A stretch of DNA of 47,323 bases, from positions 1-47,323 of the forward strand of contig CAIYDT010000229.1 of assembly GCA_903924985.1 (NCBI GenBank). Reading direction: 5' to 3'. The position numbers and the translations under genes are program-made. The DNA is from an uncultured Acetobacteraceae bacterium (GTDB lineage Bacteria; Pseudomonadota; Alphaproteobacteria; Acetobacterales; Acetobacteraceae). Below the pieces are notes generated by a model. It worked only from the letters and a program-made list of their open reading frames with translations, was not told the origin of the DNA and did not search any database. Numbering within the stretch: the stretch's first letter is position 1; every line of letters starts with the position of its first letter. Positions 26,124 to 33,939 of the stretch are shown here, piece after piece.

Positions 26124-26543
26124 TCAGCACTGCATCAGTTCGATGCTCACACCGTCGGGGGCGGCGACGTAGCAAAGCAGGCTGCCGCCCACACCTTTTT
26201 TCAGCTCCACGGGGAAAGTCACGCCCTTGCCGCGCAGTTCGCCGCAGAACGCGGCAAGGTCGCCCTTGTACATGAAGCCGAAATGGTCTGTTCCCCACTC
26301 GTCATGGCTGGAATAATCCGCGTAGGGCTGGATCGGCCTCGGGGTGGATGGGTCCTCTCCCGGCCGGCGACCGCGGATCAGAATAGTCGTTCCGCCCAAT
26401 TCGACGAAGATTTGCGGTGCTCCGCGTGCGATGGTGTCGCGGGCGATGGTCGCACCGAACATCTCGACGTACCACTCGGCGGACGCACGAGGGTTTTGGC
26501 TGATAATGTGGACGTGATCGAAGGTGAAGGCGGGGTTGCTCAC
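26124..26543 (-). CDS. VOC family (glyoxalase-like) protein
   Basis: A 139-residue vicinal-oxygen-chelate protein. It begins AFTFDHVHIISQNP with a likely metal ligand H10, continues with AEWYVEMFGA, has a central DHFGFMYKG, and ends in GVSIELMQC with the typical metal-binding glutamate. The start is a GTG at 26543, overlapping the amidohydrolase stop as GTGA; GTG at 26546 is equally possible. A GGAGAAGG site lies upstream. Members include dioxygenases, isomerases and thiol transferases, so the reaction is open. Confidence 0.83.
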   Translation of the reverse strand: MSNPAFTFDHVHIISQNPRASAEWYVEMFGATIARDTIARGAPQIFVELGGTTILIRGRRPGEDPSTPRPIQPYADYSSHDEWGTDHFGFMYKGDLAAFCGELRGKGVTFPVELKKGVGGSLLCYVAAPDGVSIELMQC

Positions 26544-27367
26544 CACTTGTAAACCTTCTCCAGCGTGCCGCCCATCAGCTTTGCTTTGTCGCTGTCGGAC
26601 AAATGCGTCGTGTTGCGGAAGGGTGCCACGCCTTGTTCGTAGGTCAGCATGCCGCTGGTGCGGGTCCAGTCCGTTCCCCACATGCAGCGATCGAGCCCAA
26701 AAGCGTCGATGATGCGCAGCACCGGTTCCCAAATGTCATTGTAGGGGAAGGCCTCCCGCGACAGGGTGCAGGCGCCGCTGATTTTCACGCGGGCGTTCGG
26801 GTAGGCGGCCAGGGCCAGCAACTTGGGCAAATCGGCCCACGGCTCCGCGAAGGGCGGCGGCTCGTTCGGTTGCAACAGCCCGAGGTGGTCGATCACGACA
26901 ACCGTATCGGGGTTTTGCGCCACCAGCCTGGTGCCGTCGTCCAGCTTACCCCAGCACAGGAAATTCACCGGTAGCCCATTGCGACCCGCCGCCGCGAAGG
27001 CTCGGTTCAGCCGCGGGTCGGAGGGATCGCTCAGTTGCTCATCCCGCAACATCAGGCGCACGCCCACCGCGCCCGGTGTCCTGGCCCAATCAGCCACGAT
27101 GTCGTCGATCGCCGGATCGGTGGCATCGATCGGCTTCACGACCCGGAAGCGGTCGGGCCAGGTGTGGTAACACTCGAGCGCGTAGCTGGGATCGTAGCGG
27201 TAGAGGTTGAAGGTGGACACGATGATCGCCGCGTCGACCCCGACCGCGTCCATGGCAGCGGTCATCTCCTGCCCATTGGCGGATTGCGGCCCGTGCAGCT
27301 TGCCGGCCCAGGGGCGGCCGGGATGGTTGTGCTCATAGGCGTGGACCTGGACGTCGATCGTGCGCAT
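26540..27367 (-). CDS. amidohydrolase family protein (TIM-barrel)
   Basis: A 275-residue member of the same amidohydrolase_2 group as the protein at 20044. D5 and H9 lie in IDVQVHAY, a barrel histidine in VVVIDHLGLL, and an aspartate in CMWGTDWTRT. AGGAGG precedes the ATG. It is translationally coupled to the VOC gene. It probably hydrolyses or decarboxylates a ring or lactone substrate. The pair is divergent from the isomerase gene across 189 bases. Confidence 0.88.
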   Translation of the reverse strand: MRTIDVQVHAYEHNHPGRPWAGKLHGPQSANGQEMTAAMDAVGVDAAIIVSTFNLYRYDPSYALECYHTWPDRFRVVKPIDATDPAIDDIVADWARTPGAVGVRLMLRDEQLSDPSDPRLNRAFAAAGRNGLPVNFLCWGKLDDGTRLVAQNPDTVVVIDHLGLLQPNEPPPFAEPWADLPKLLALAAYPNARVKISGACTLSREAFPYNDIWEPVLRIIDAFGLDRCMWGTDWTRTSGMLTYEQGVAPFRNTTHLSDSDKAKLMGGTLEKVYKW

Positions 27368-27556
27368 GGTGGCCTCCTGCGTGTTGGGGACGTTCTATCC
27401 GGCTGAGGCGGGATCGCCTAGACTGGCGGGCATCGCCAGAGGGCGTGTTCGACTTCACGCAGGCCGCTATAAGCCAGACACGGACCTGGTGCGCCGTGCA
27501 ACGCGCCTGAGCGCCAGCAAGACCGTTCCATCCGCCCCTCCAGCTCCGGAATCAAC

Positions 27557-28375
27557 ATGACGGACGTTCGCAGGATATTCGGGATCAACACCTACTCCTA
27601 CACGATGACTGTCTCCGCCGCCGACTGCGTGCGGCGGCTGGCCGGTCAGGGCTATGCCGGCGTCGAATTGATGATGTATCCGGGACACCTTTGGCCGGAC
27701 CTCGACGCCGCCGGACGGCGCGACTTGCGTGGCGTCCTGGAGCAACGAGGGGTGCGCCTGATCTCACTCAATATGCCGAACATCGATCTGAACGTGGCCG
27801 GCGCGTCGCACGAAATGCGCGAGTACTCGCTCGGTCTGCTGTCGCAGTTCGTCCAGCTGGCGGGCGAGCTTGGGGCGGCCGGCATCGTCATCGGTCCCGG
27901 CAAGGCCAACCCGCTGTTCGCGCCCGAGCGGGATTTGCTGGTCAGCCATTTTTATCGCGCACTCGACCGGCTGGCGCCGATCGCCGCGGCGGGCGGAACC
28001 AGGCTGCTCGTGGAAAACATGCCGTTCTGCTTCCTGCCCGATGCCGACTCGATCATGCGGGCGCTCGACGCCTACGGGGACGCCAGCGTCGGCGTGATCT
28101 ACGACGTCGCCAATGGCCACTTCATCGGTGAGGATCCGTGCGTGGGGCTGCGGCGTGTGCGCAGCCGGCTCGCGCTCGTGCATCTCTCCGACACCGGGCG
28201 TGCAGTCTATAAGCACGACCCGGTCGGAGCCGGCGACGTGCCGTTCGCGGCGGTGCCACCGGTGCTGACGGAGGTCGGCTACCGGGAGATGCCGGTGTTG
28301 GAGATCATCTCTCGCAACGCCGACGCCGATCTACTCGACAGCGCGCAACGCCTGGCCGCTCTGGGATTCCACTGA
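27557..28375 (+). CDS. sugar phosphate isomerase/epimerase family protein
   Basis: A 272-residue TIM barrel of the AP-endonuclease-2/xylose-isomerase-like superfamily. Metal-site candidates include E37 in GYAGVELMMYPG, a glutamate in RLLVENMPFC, DVANGH, and LVHLSDTGR, followed by a late glutamate in MPVLEIISR. Members isomerise or epimerise sugars, inositols and keto-sugars, and some act on dehydroshikimate. Only a weak ribosome site (CCGGA) precedes the ATG. It heads a plus-strand group of four enzymes. Confidence 0.87.
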   Translation: MTDVRRIFGINTYSYTMTVSAADCVRRLAGQGYAGVELMMYPGHLWPDLDAAGRRDLRGVLEQRGVRLISLNMPNIDLNVAGASHEMREYSLGLLSQFVQLAGELGAAGIVIGPGKANPLFAPERDLLVSHFYRALDRLAPIAAAGGTRLLVENMPFCFLPDADSIMRALDAYGDASVGVIYDVANGHFIGEDPCVGLRRVRSRLALVHLSDTGRAVYKHDPVGAGDVPFAAVPPVLTEVGYREMPVLEIISRNADADLLDSAQRLAALGFH

Positions 28376-28470
28376 AAGGGGCACGGCACGGATCCGGAAG
28401 CCGATGTGTCCCAGCTTGCGCCAACTGAGCGGCAGAGGCAGGGTGCGCGCCGACCACGGGAGACCCATCC

Positions 28471-29337
28471 ATGACCGAAGAATACGTACCCCCAGCCGTC
28501 TGGGTGAATAAGCCCGCCACCGGCCGCTTCGCCAACATCAACCGCCCGATCGCCGGCGCCACGCACGAGAAGGAACTGCCGGTCGGCAAGCACCCGATGC
28601 AGCTCTATTCGCTGGGCACGCCGAACGGCCAGAAGGTCACGGTGATGCTGGAGGAGCTGTTGGCCCTCGGCCACAGCGGCGCGGAATACGATGCGTGGCT
28701 GATCAAGATCGGCCAGGGCGACCAGTTCGGCAGCAGGTTCGTGGCGATCAACCCGAACTCCAAAATCCCCGCCTTGCTGGATCGCAGCGGCCCAACGCCG
28801 ATCCGGGTGTTCGAGTCCGGCGCGATCCTGATGCACCTCGCGGAGAAGTTCGGCGAATTCCTGCCGAAGGCCCCTGCCCCGCGCGCCGAGTGCCTGTCCT
28901 GGCTGTTCTGGCAGATGGGCAGCGCGCCCTATCTGGGCGGCGGGTTCGGGCATTTCTACGCCTATGCCCCGATCAAGATCGAATACGCGATCGACCGCTT
29001 CGCAATGGAAACCAAGCGGCAGTTGGACGTGCTGGACCGGCGGTTGGCCGAGTCCGAGTTCCTCGGCGGGGCCGACTACACCATCGCCGACATGGCGGTC
29101 TGGCCGTGGTACGGCGGGTTGGCAAAAGGGCTGCTCTACGGTGCTGGGGAGTTCCTCGCGGTGCACGAATACAAGAACGTGCAACGCTGGGCCGACCAGA
29201 TCGGCGCTCGTCCGGCGGTGAAACGCGGGCGCATTGTTAACCGTTTGCAGGGCGATCCGGCGGCACAGTTGCACGAGCGGCACGATGCCAGCGATTTCGA
29301 TCTGCGCACGCAGGACAAGCTGGAACCCCAGGGCTAA
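28471..29337 (+). CDS. yghU: YghU-like glutathione S-transferase / disulfide-bond oxidoreductase
   Basis: A 288-residue GST of the YghU/Nu class. It has a long N-terminal extension, a thioredoxin domain from about 43 with the class signature TPNGQKV (50-56), NPNSKIPALLD and ESGAIL glutathione-binding segments, and an all-helical C-terminal domain. These enzymes reduce organic peroxides or disulfides with two bound glutathiones. GGGAGA precedes the ATG. Three bases separate it from the next gene. Confidence 0.92.
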   Translation: MTEEYVPPAVWVNKPATGRFANINRPIAGATHEKELPVGKHPMQLYSLGTPNGQKVTVMLEELLALGHSGAEYDAWLIKIGQGDQFGSRFVAINPNSKIPALLDRSGPTPIRVFESGAILMHLAEKFGEFLPKAPAPRAECLSWLFWQMGSAPYLGGGFGHFYAYAPIKIEYAIDRFAMETKRQLDVLDRRLAESEFLGGADYTIADMAVWPWYGGLAKGLLYGAGEFLAVHEYKNVQRWADQIGARPAVKRGRIVNRLQGDPAAQLHERHDASDFDLRTQDKLEPQG

Positions 29338-29340
29338 GCC

Positions 29341-29943
29341 ATGACCGACAGCATCGATCCCAGCCGCGCGGCGCTGATCGCCTATGACGTCTGTCGCCGC
29401 GCTCTCACACCCGACGATCCGGTGCGGCGGGCGGCGATGCGTCCCGTGCTCGATGCCTGGGTGAGGGTGATCGCGGCGGCGCGTCAGGCCGGCATCCCGG
29501 TGATCTACACCACGCCGGTCAGCCGCGCCGACGGGGCCGATGTCGTTCTGCTACCGACCGATTTGTCGGTGGAAACCGGCGTGCCGTCCCTGACCAATGG
29601 GATCGAGGGCACGCCGGGCGCCGGCTTCCCCGATGAGATCGCGCCAAGGACGGAGGATTACGTGTTCCTCAAGCGGCGGCCGAGCGCGTTTTATGGGACG
29701 GGGGTTGGGGAGTTGCTGCGGATGTTGCGGCGGGATGTCGTGATCATCGGCGGCGGCGCCACCAATCGCGGTGTCGAAACGAGCGTGCGGGAGGCTTTCA
29801 GCATGGACCTCTCGACCGTCGTGGTGCGGGAATGCTGCTGGGGCGGCGATCAGGCGGCGCACCAGTATAGTTTGGATAAGGCGATGAAGATGTACGCGCG
29901 GGTGCGGCATCTGGATCAGGTCGTCGCGATGTTGGGGAGCTGA
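29341..29943 (+). CDS. isochorismatase/cysteine-hydrolase family protein lacking the cysteine
   Basis: A 200-residue alpha/beta protein of the isochorismatase-like superfamily. The aspartate D16 (IAYDVCRR) and lysine K111 (LKRRPSAF) of the triad are present. At the nucleophile position the motif reads GGGATNRGVETSVREAF, so glycine (G144) replaces the cysteine of amidases such as nicotinamidase and biuret hydrolase. Cysteine-free members include true isochorismatases, so vinyl-ether-type or other non-covalent hydrolysis is possible. It lies within a GST-hydrolase-nitroreductase operon. Confidence 0.85.
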   Translation: MTDSIDPSRAALIAYDVCRRALTPDDPVRRAAMRPVLDAWVRVIAAARQAGIPVIYTTPVSRADGADVVLLPTDLSVETGVPSLTNGIEGTPGAGFPDEIAPRTEDYVFLKRRPSAFYGTGVGELLRMLRRDVVIIGGGATNRGVETSVREAFSMDLSTVVVRECCWGGDQAAHQYSLDKAMKMYARVRHLDQVVAMLGS

Positions 29944-29950
29944 CGGCAGC

Positions 29951-30628
29951 ATGGATTTTGAAACATTGGTTCGCACGCGCCGCAGCGTGCGCGGTTACAA
30001 GAGTGACCCGGTCCCGCGCGAGGTCATCGAGGACATCATCGCGGTCGCGAAAGGCGCGCCGTCCTCGATGAACACCCAGCCCTGGCACATACACGTCCTG
30101 ACGGGCGCGCCCCTGGAACGCGTGCGCCAGCGCAACACCGAAACCATGCTCGGCGGCGCCAAAGCCAATCGCGAGATTCTCACCCATGGGGAGTATGAGG
30201 GTGTACATCGCTCGCGCCAGGTGGCGATCGCGGTCAAACTGTTCGGCGCCATGGGTATCGAGCGCAACGACAAGGTTATGCGGCAGGACTGGGTGATGCG
30301 GGGATTTCGCCAGTTCGACGCGCCCGTGTCGGTCGTTCTGACCTACGATCGGGTGCTCGACCCCGGTGCGGTGGTGCATTTCGATCTCGGCGCCCTGTCC
30401 TACGGCATCTGCCTCGCGGCCTGGGACCGCGGCCTGGGCACCGTGATCAATGGCCAGGGGATCATGCGATCCGAAATCGTGCGTGAGGAAGCGGGGATTC
30501 CGGACGACGAGGTCATCATGACCTGCATCGCGATGGGATATCCGAACGACGAATTTCCCGCGAATACGGTGCGGTCGGACCGCGAACCCAATGACCGCTT
30601 TGTGCGGTTCGTGGGCTTCGGGGATTGA
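29951..30628 (+). CDS. nitroreductase family protein
   Basis: A 225-residue FMN enzyme. The first FMN-binding motif is RTRRSVRGY (8-16), then APSSMNTQPWH (36-46). A GLGTVI...GIPDDEVIMTCIAMGYP segment near the C terminus completes the fold. Members reduce nitroaromatics, quinones or enones. The start is seven bases after the previous gene, with GGGAG some 10 bases upstream. It closes the operon; the MFS gene converges 12 bases away. Confidence 0.9.
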   Translation: MDFETLVRTRRSVRGYKSDPVPREVIEDIIAVAKGAPSSMNTQPWHIHVLTGAPLERVRQRNTETMLGGAKANREILTHGEYEGVHRSRQVAIAVKLFGAMGIERNDKVMRQDWVMRGFRQFDAPVSVVLTYDRVLDPGAVVHFDLGALSYGICLAAWDRGLGTVINGQGIMRSEIVREEAGIPDDEVIMTCIAMGYPNDEFPANTVRSDREPNDRFVRFVGFGD

Positions 30629-30640
30629 ACAGGCCCCTGG

Positions 30641-31801
30641 TCAGTAGCGGCGCGCCAGCAGCAAGGCCAACGACAGCAGGATAACGCCGCCGACCAGAAA
30701 CGCGGTCCGGGCCCCGGCCTGGTGCAGGAGCAGCCCGAACACGACGGGCCCGGCGGTCTGTCCGAGAAAGAAGTGGAACGCGTGCAAAGCCACCGCCGTG
30801 CCGCGTGCGCGCGGCGCCACTTCCGCCACGCGGGTCTGGATCGAGTTGTGGATCATGAACATGCCGATCCCCAGCGCGACCCCAGCACCAATGAAAAAAT
30901 GGGCCGTGGGTGCGAAGGCGAAGCCCACGTACGACAGCAGGCACAGCACGCCGCCCAGAAGGACCATGCGGTTTTGCCCCATGAGCCGCAGGACCTGTTT
31001 GGCGATCGCCGCATAGATCAAACCTCCGACCCCAAAGGCGGCCACCGCCAGACCCGCCTCGGCCGTTGCGCCGAGGCCGCGGGCCTGAAGCTCCAGCGCG
31101 AAATAGGGGAACGACCCGAATACGAACCCGCCCTCCACGGCGACCGAGAAATACAGGACCCGAGCAGCGGGCATGCGCATGATGTGGAGGTAGCCGGCGG
31201 CCGCTCCCCAGGGATCGAAGCGGTGGCGCGGCTCGGGCGGGAAGCCTCGCCCCCCGAGTATCAGAGTGATGAAACCCAACGCCGCCATGAAACCGGCGGC
31301 CAGCATAACGCCGCGCCACCCGAGGTAAGGCTCCAGCAAGGCAGCAGCACTGCCGCCCGCGATCTGGCCGGTGATCGCACAGGCGACCAAACGCGACAGC
31401 GCCACCTGCCGGCTGTCCGCCGGTGCGGTGTCGGCCACCAGCGCGATCGCCAGCGGATTCACCCCACCCGCGGCCAACCCCGTGAGAGCACGCAGAATCG
31501 TCAGCGACCCCAAATCCGGGGCGGCGGCACAGCCGGCCAGCAGGACCGTCAACAGCCCCACCGCGATCAGGATCACCCGCCGCTTGCCCAATGCGTCGCC
31601 CACCGGCCCCAGGATCGGCTGGATCAACGCGAACGGCAGGGCGAAAGCGCTGGCCAAGAGCGCGGTGCGGGCGGGGGTACCTCCGAGGTCGTGCGCCAGC
31701 ACGGTCACCAGAGGATCGGTCAGGCGGGTCACCAACGCACCGGAGAATACGGCGAGGGCGAGCAAAGCGATCAGTCGCCCAACGGCCGAATCAGAGTTCA
31801 T
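30641..31801 (-). CDS. MFS family transporter
   Basis: A 386-residue polytopic membrane protein with about twelve hydrophobic segments. The MFS motif A between helices 2 and 3 is visible as GPVGDALGKRRV (65-76). It resembles drug/sugar-type effluxers of the DHA1 group. The ATG at 31801 gives a short cytoplasmic N terminus; an in-frame ATG at 31861 is possible. No strong ribosome site is present. It could export or import a compound handled by the neighbouring enzymes. Confidence 0.9.
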   Translation of the reverse strand: MNSDSAVGRLIALLALAVFSGALVTRLTDPLVTVLAHDLGGTPARTALLASAFALPFALIQPILGPVGDALGKRRVILIAVGLLTVLLAGCAAAPDLGSLTILRALTGLAAGGVNPLAIALVADTAPADSRQVALSRLVACAITGQIAGGSAAALLEPYLGWRGVMLAAGFMAALGFITLILGGRGFPPEPRHRFDPWGAAAGYLHIMRMPAARVLYFSVAVEGGFVFGSFPYFALELQARGLGATAEAGLAVAAFGVGGLIYAAIAKQVLRLMGQNRMVLLGGVLCLLSYVGFAFAPTAHFFIGAGVALGIGMFMIHNSIQTRVAEVAPRARGTAVALHAFHFFLGQTAGPVVFGLLLHQAGARTAFLVGGVILLSLALLLARRY

Positions 31802-32010
31802 GCGCGCGGTGTGGCGGGAAATGGCCGGCGGGGCAATGCGCGGCGGAACGGTATCCCCCATGCGGAAACGGCGAGGCGAAACCGGCTGTCGTGGATATGG
31901 CTGGGGTTTACAAATATCCACCGCAGTCCAGGCCCGGATATTGGGCATACTGCCCGGGCGGTGTAACGGGGCATATTCGGCGACAGGCCATCGTTCCACA
32001 CCCACGGTCC

Positions 32011-32181
32011 ATGCTGGCCGTCGCTGGCCTGCGTGCGCCCGAGTTGACGGGCGCCCGATACGGCGAGCTTTGCCGGCTTCGAACGGTGGACTTCGACGAA
32101 AGCGCGGGGCTGATTAAAATTGCCACGGGCAAGACGGGCAAAGGGCGCACCTTCGTAACTGCCCAGATGGCGGATCGCTAA
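32011..32181 (+). pseudogene. remnant of a tyrosine recombinase/integrase
   Basis: A 56-residue fragment reads LTGARYGELCRLRTVDFD and then GLIKIATGKTGKGR. This is the box I region of phage-type integrases, with the catalytic Arg in TGARYGEL and the following K-containing beta-hairpin. The rest of the catalytic domain (HxxR, Tyr) and the N-terminal domain are missing, and a TAA ends the frame. It marks a past insertion. It lies 209 bases upstream of the MFS start, on the opposite strand. Confidence 0.6.
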
Positions 32182-32225
32182 CCGGCGCATGACACGCGTT
32201 TGTCGGGGCACGATTCAAGCTTCCG

Positions 32226-32372
32226 ATGTCCCCGCCGCCGCCTGATTCGCCTGATGAGGCCAGTTCCGTTTCAGACCGCTCTGCGCGTTTGGAAGCGTTG
32301 GTTGTCGCGGTTCAGGCACAAAACACTGAGTTACTCGCGGCATTGGCGGCGCGAGATGCGCGGATCTCCTGA
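32226..32372 (+). pseudogene. possible IS66-type transposase N-terminal remnant
   Basis: A 48-codon frame has a coiled-coil-like stretch (ARLEALVVAVQAQNTELL, AALAARDARI) typical of the N terminus of IS66-family TnpC, then stops at TGA. No body of the transposase follows. It is close to the recombinase remnant, which supports an inactive mobile-element scar. The match is from memory of the family pattern and is weak. Confidence 0.35.
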
Positions 32373-32515
32373 GCCGCGTGCCTACCTGGGCAGTTACGGT
32401 TTTTTTTGTTATAAGGGCAGGTAAGGTGCCATTGTGAAAATCGTGGTGCGACGTTATGGTTGCACCGAACTGCCGATGAAAACCGGTTTCCGATGAAACT
32501 TTGGAGGACACATCC

Positions 32516-33058
32516 ATGGCGCGATTCTTAGTGGCGATGGGGGCAATCGCGGTGCTCGCCACGGCTGGGCAGGCGGCGGCGCAGACCCCTGCCGCTGTGT
32601 CCCATGTCGGGGACATCCCACAAGCGATCCGCTTGGATCATGAAGAAGCGATCCGCCACCTGACCGCCCTGTCGCACCGCGGTACGCCGGTCGGCGCCGT
32701 CGCCAAAAAGGCGCTGGTCGCCGTGCGCGAGCATCACGCCAAGGAAAACGAGTTCATCCTGCCGCCTTTGACGCTGCTGCAATCGCTGTCGGAGGGCAAA
32801 GTGTCACCCGACATGAAATGGGCCATCGCGATGGCCGATCGGGTGAAGGCGGAGAGGGAACAAATTTTCCAGACCCACGTGAAGATCACGGAATTGATGA
32901 ACGAATTGCTGGCAGCGGCCGAGAAAGCGCACGACAAAGATGCCAAGGAATTCGCCGAATCCGCAGTCACCGACGCGCTGAGCGACATGGAAATGCAGGA
33001 GCCGATGACCATTCTCATCGGCGAATACCTAAAGACAAAGCTGCCGGCTACGCCGTAG
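32516..33058 (+). CDS. exported hemerythrin-like helical protein
   Basis: A 180-residue protein with a signal peptide (1-23, ending AAAQT). The mature part is helical with HEEAIRHL (42-49) and REHHAKENEFILPPL (71-85), an arrangement like an HHE cation-binding (hemerythrin) domain, although the full ligand set is not certain. TGGAGGA precedes the ATG. It converges on the cytochrome c gene with a shared hairpin. It may sense or carry O2 or NO, or bind metal, in the periplasm. Confidence 0.65.
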   Translation: MARFLVAMGAIAVLATAGQAAAQTPAAVSHVGDIPQAIRLDHEEAIRHLTALSHRGTPVGAVAKKALVAVREHHAKENEFILPPLTLLQSLSEGKVSPDMKWAIAMADRVKAEREQIFQTHVKITELMNELLAAAEKAHDKDAKEFAESAVTDALSDMEMQEPMTILIGEYLKTKLPATP

Positions 33059-33059
33059 G

Positions 33060-33089
33060 AAAAAGGCGGAAGGCGCTTCGCCTTCCGCC
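33060..33089 (-). terminator. intrinsic terminator of the cytochrome c gene
   Basis: GGCGGAAGGCG (33065-33075) and CGCCTTCCGCC (33079-33089) form an 11-pair perfect stem with a three-base loop. On the minus strand it is followed by five T (33064-33060), the classic form. It lies between convergent genes and may also act for the plus strand. Confidence 0.85.
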
Positions 33090-33096
33090 ATTCCGA

Positions 33097-33474
33097 TCAG
33101 TGCAGCGTGGCCAGATACGCGATCAGATCGCGCCGCTTCTGATCGTCCTTCTGGCCGCCGTAGCTCATCTTCGTACCGGGAACCACGGTGCGCGGCGCTA
33201 TCAGATAACGATCCAGGGTCGCTGTGTCCCATGTCAGGCCGGAAGCTTTGTTTCCATTGGAGTAGCTGAAGTTCGGCACGGAGCCGGCGGGGCGCCCAAC
33301 GATCCCGAACAACGACGGGCCGGTACGGTTCTTGCCCGCCACGACTTCGTGGCAAATGGCACAATCTCGCTTGAAGACCGACTGGCCGGCTTCCGCGCTT
33401 TGCGCATACGACGGCACGGCGTTCAGCAAAACCAGTCCCGTGGCCACCGATACTGCAACAAAAAAGCGGTTCAT
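33097..33474 (-). CDS. class I cytochrome c (c2/c550 type)
   Basis: A 125-residue periplasmic electron carrier. The signal peptide runs to about 24 (PSYAQ). The haem site is C38-A-I-C41-H42, RTGPSLFGIVGR (50-61) is the conserved c2 segment, and M103 in GTKMSYGG is the axial ligand. The start at 33474 matches the signal peptide; upstream in-frame codons to 33543 do not. Partner oxidases or reductases are not in the window. Confidence 0.93.
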   Translation of the reverse strand: MNRFFVAVSVATGLVLLNAVPSYAQSAEAGQSVFKRDCAICHEVVAGKNRTGPSLFGIVGRPAGSVPNFSYSNGNKASGLTWDTATLDRYLIAPRTVVPGTKMSYGGQKDDQKRRDLIAYLATLH

Positions 33475-33594
33475 AACAACGCCTCGCCGGTTATCCAGAT
33501 AGCAGACTAGGCCCTTTTCCCGCCCGTCGCAACGCGCATTCAACAGGTTTCATTCGCAACGCTGTTATGACCCGCGCATATCGCCGCGCCGATG

Positions 33595-33786
33595 CTACCA
33601 ACCGCCGCGATAATGGCGCCCCCACCCGCCGCCGTAGGTCACAACCGGCCCGGCATAGTAGGGTGCCGGTTGGTAGCCATAGCCGTATCCCGCCGGATAC
33701 ACCACGCAGCCGCCAAGCAGCGTCGCCAGTCCCAGCGCGAGAACCGGCAGGAGTGCGGTGCGGCGAATACGAAGCAGATCGGCCAT
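33595..33786 (-). CDS. small Gly/Tyr-rich lipoprotein
   Basis: A 63-residue lipoprotein. A signal peptide ends in the lipobox LLGGC (cysteine at about 27). The rest is low complexity: YGYGYQPAPYYAGP and GGGWGRHYRGGW. GGAG precedes the ATG. It is divergent from the FecR-like gene across 153 bases. The function is unknown. Confidence 0.72.
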   Translation of the reverse strand: MADLLRIRRTALLPVLALGLATLLGGCVVYPAGYGYGYQPAPYYAGPVVTYGGGWGRHYRGGW

Positions 33787-33939
33787 GAGCGTGTCTCCTA
33801 TCGATGGGATCATGCGAGGCGTTCTCCCCATGCAACACGGCAGAAAAATGTCGTATATGTGTTCCCGCGGTGACGAACGCGACGTTGTTTTGCCACGTTC
33901 CAATGCCATCTCATGTGGCGTCACCGCTGGACGACCGCA

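Larger units (their letters stand above)
31802..32515. other. 714-base region with mobile-element remnants and no intact gene
   Basis: Between the MFS start and the hemerythrin-like gene no complete gene is visible. It holds the recombinase and IS66-like fragments, then a run of eight T at about 32402-32409 followed by TTATAA. A six-base inverted pair TACCTG/CAGGTA flanks the T-run. The last 70 bases must hold the promoter of the next gene. Confidence 0.5.

Noticed and set aside
30722..31966. Plus-strand 414-codon frame
   Set aside because: Antisense to the MFS transporter; very hydrophilic and low complexity, the expected shadow of a membrane protein.
32390..32425. T-run with short inverted pair as a strong terminator
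   Set aside because: Only six base pairs flank a long loop and the T-run lies inside the loop, so it does not form a standard intrinsic terminator.
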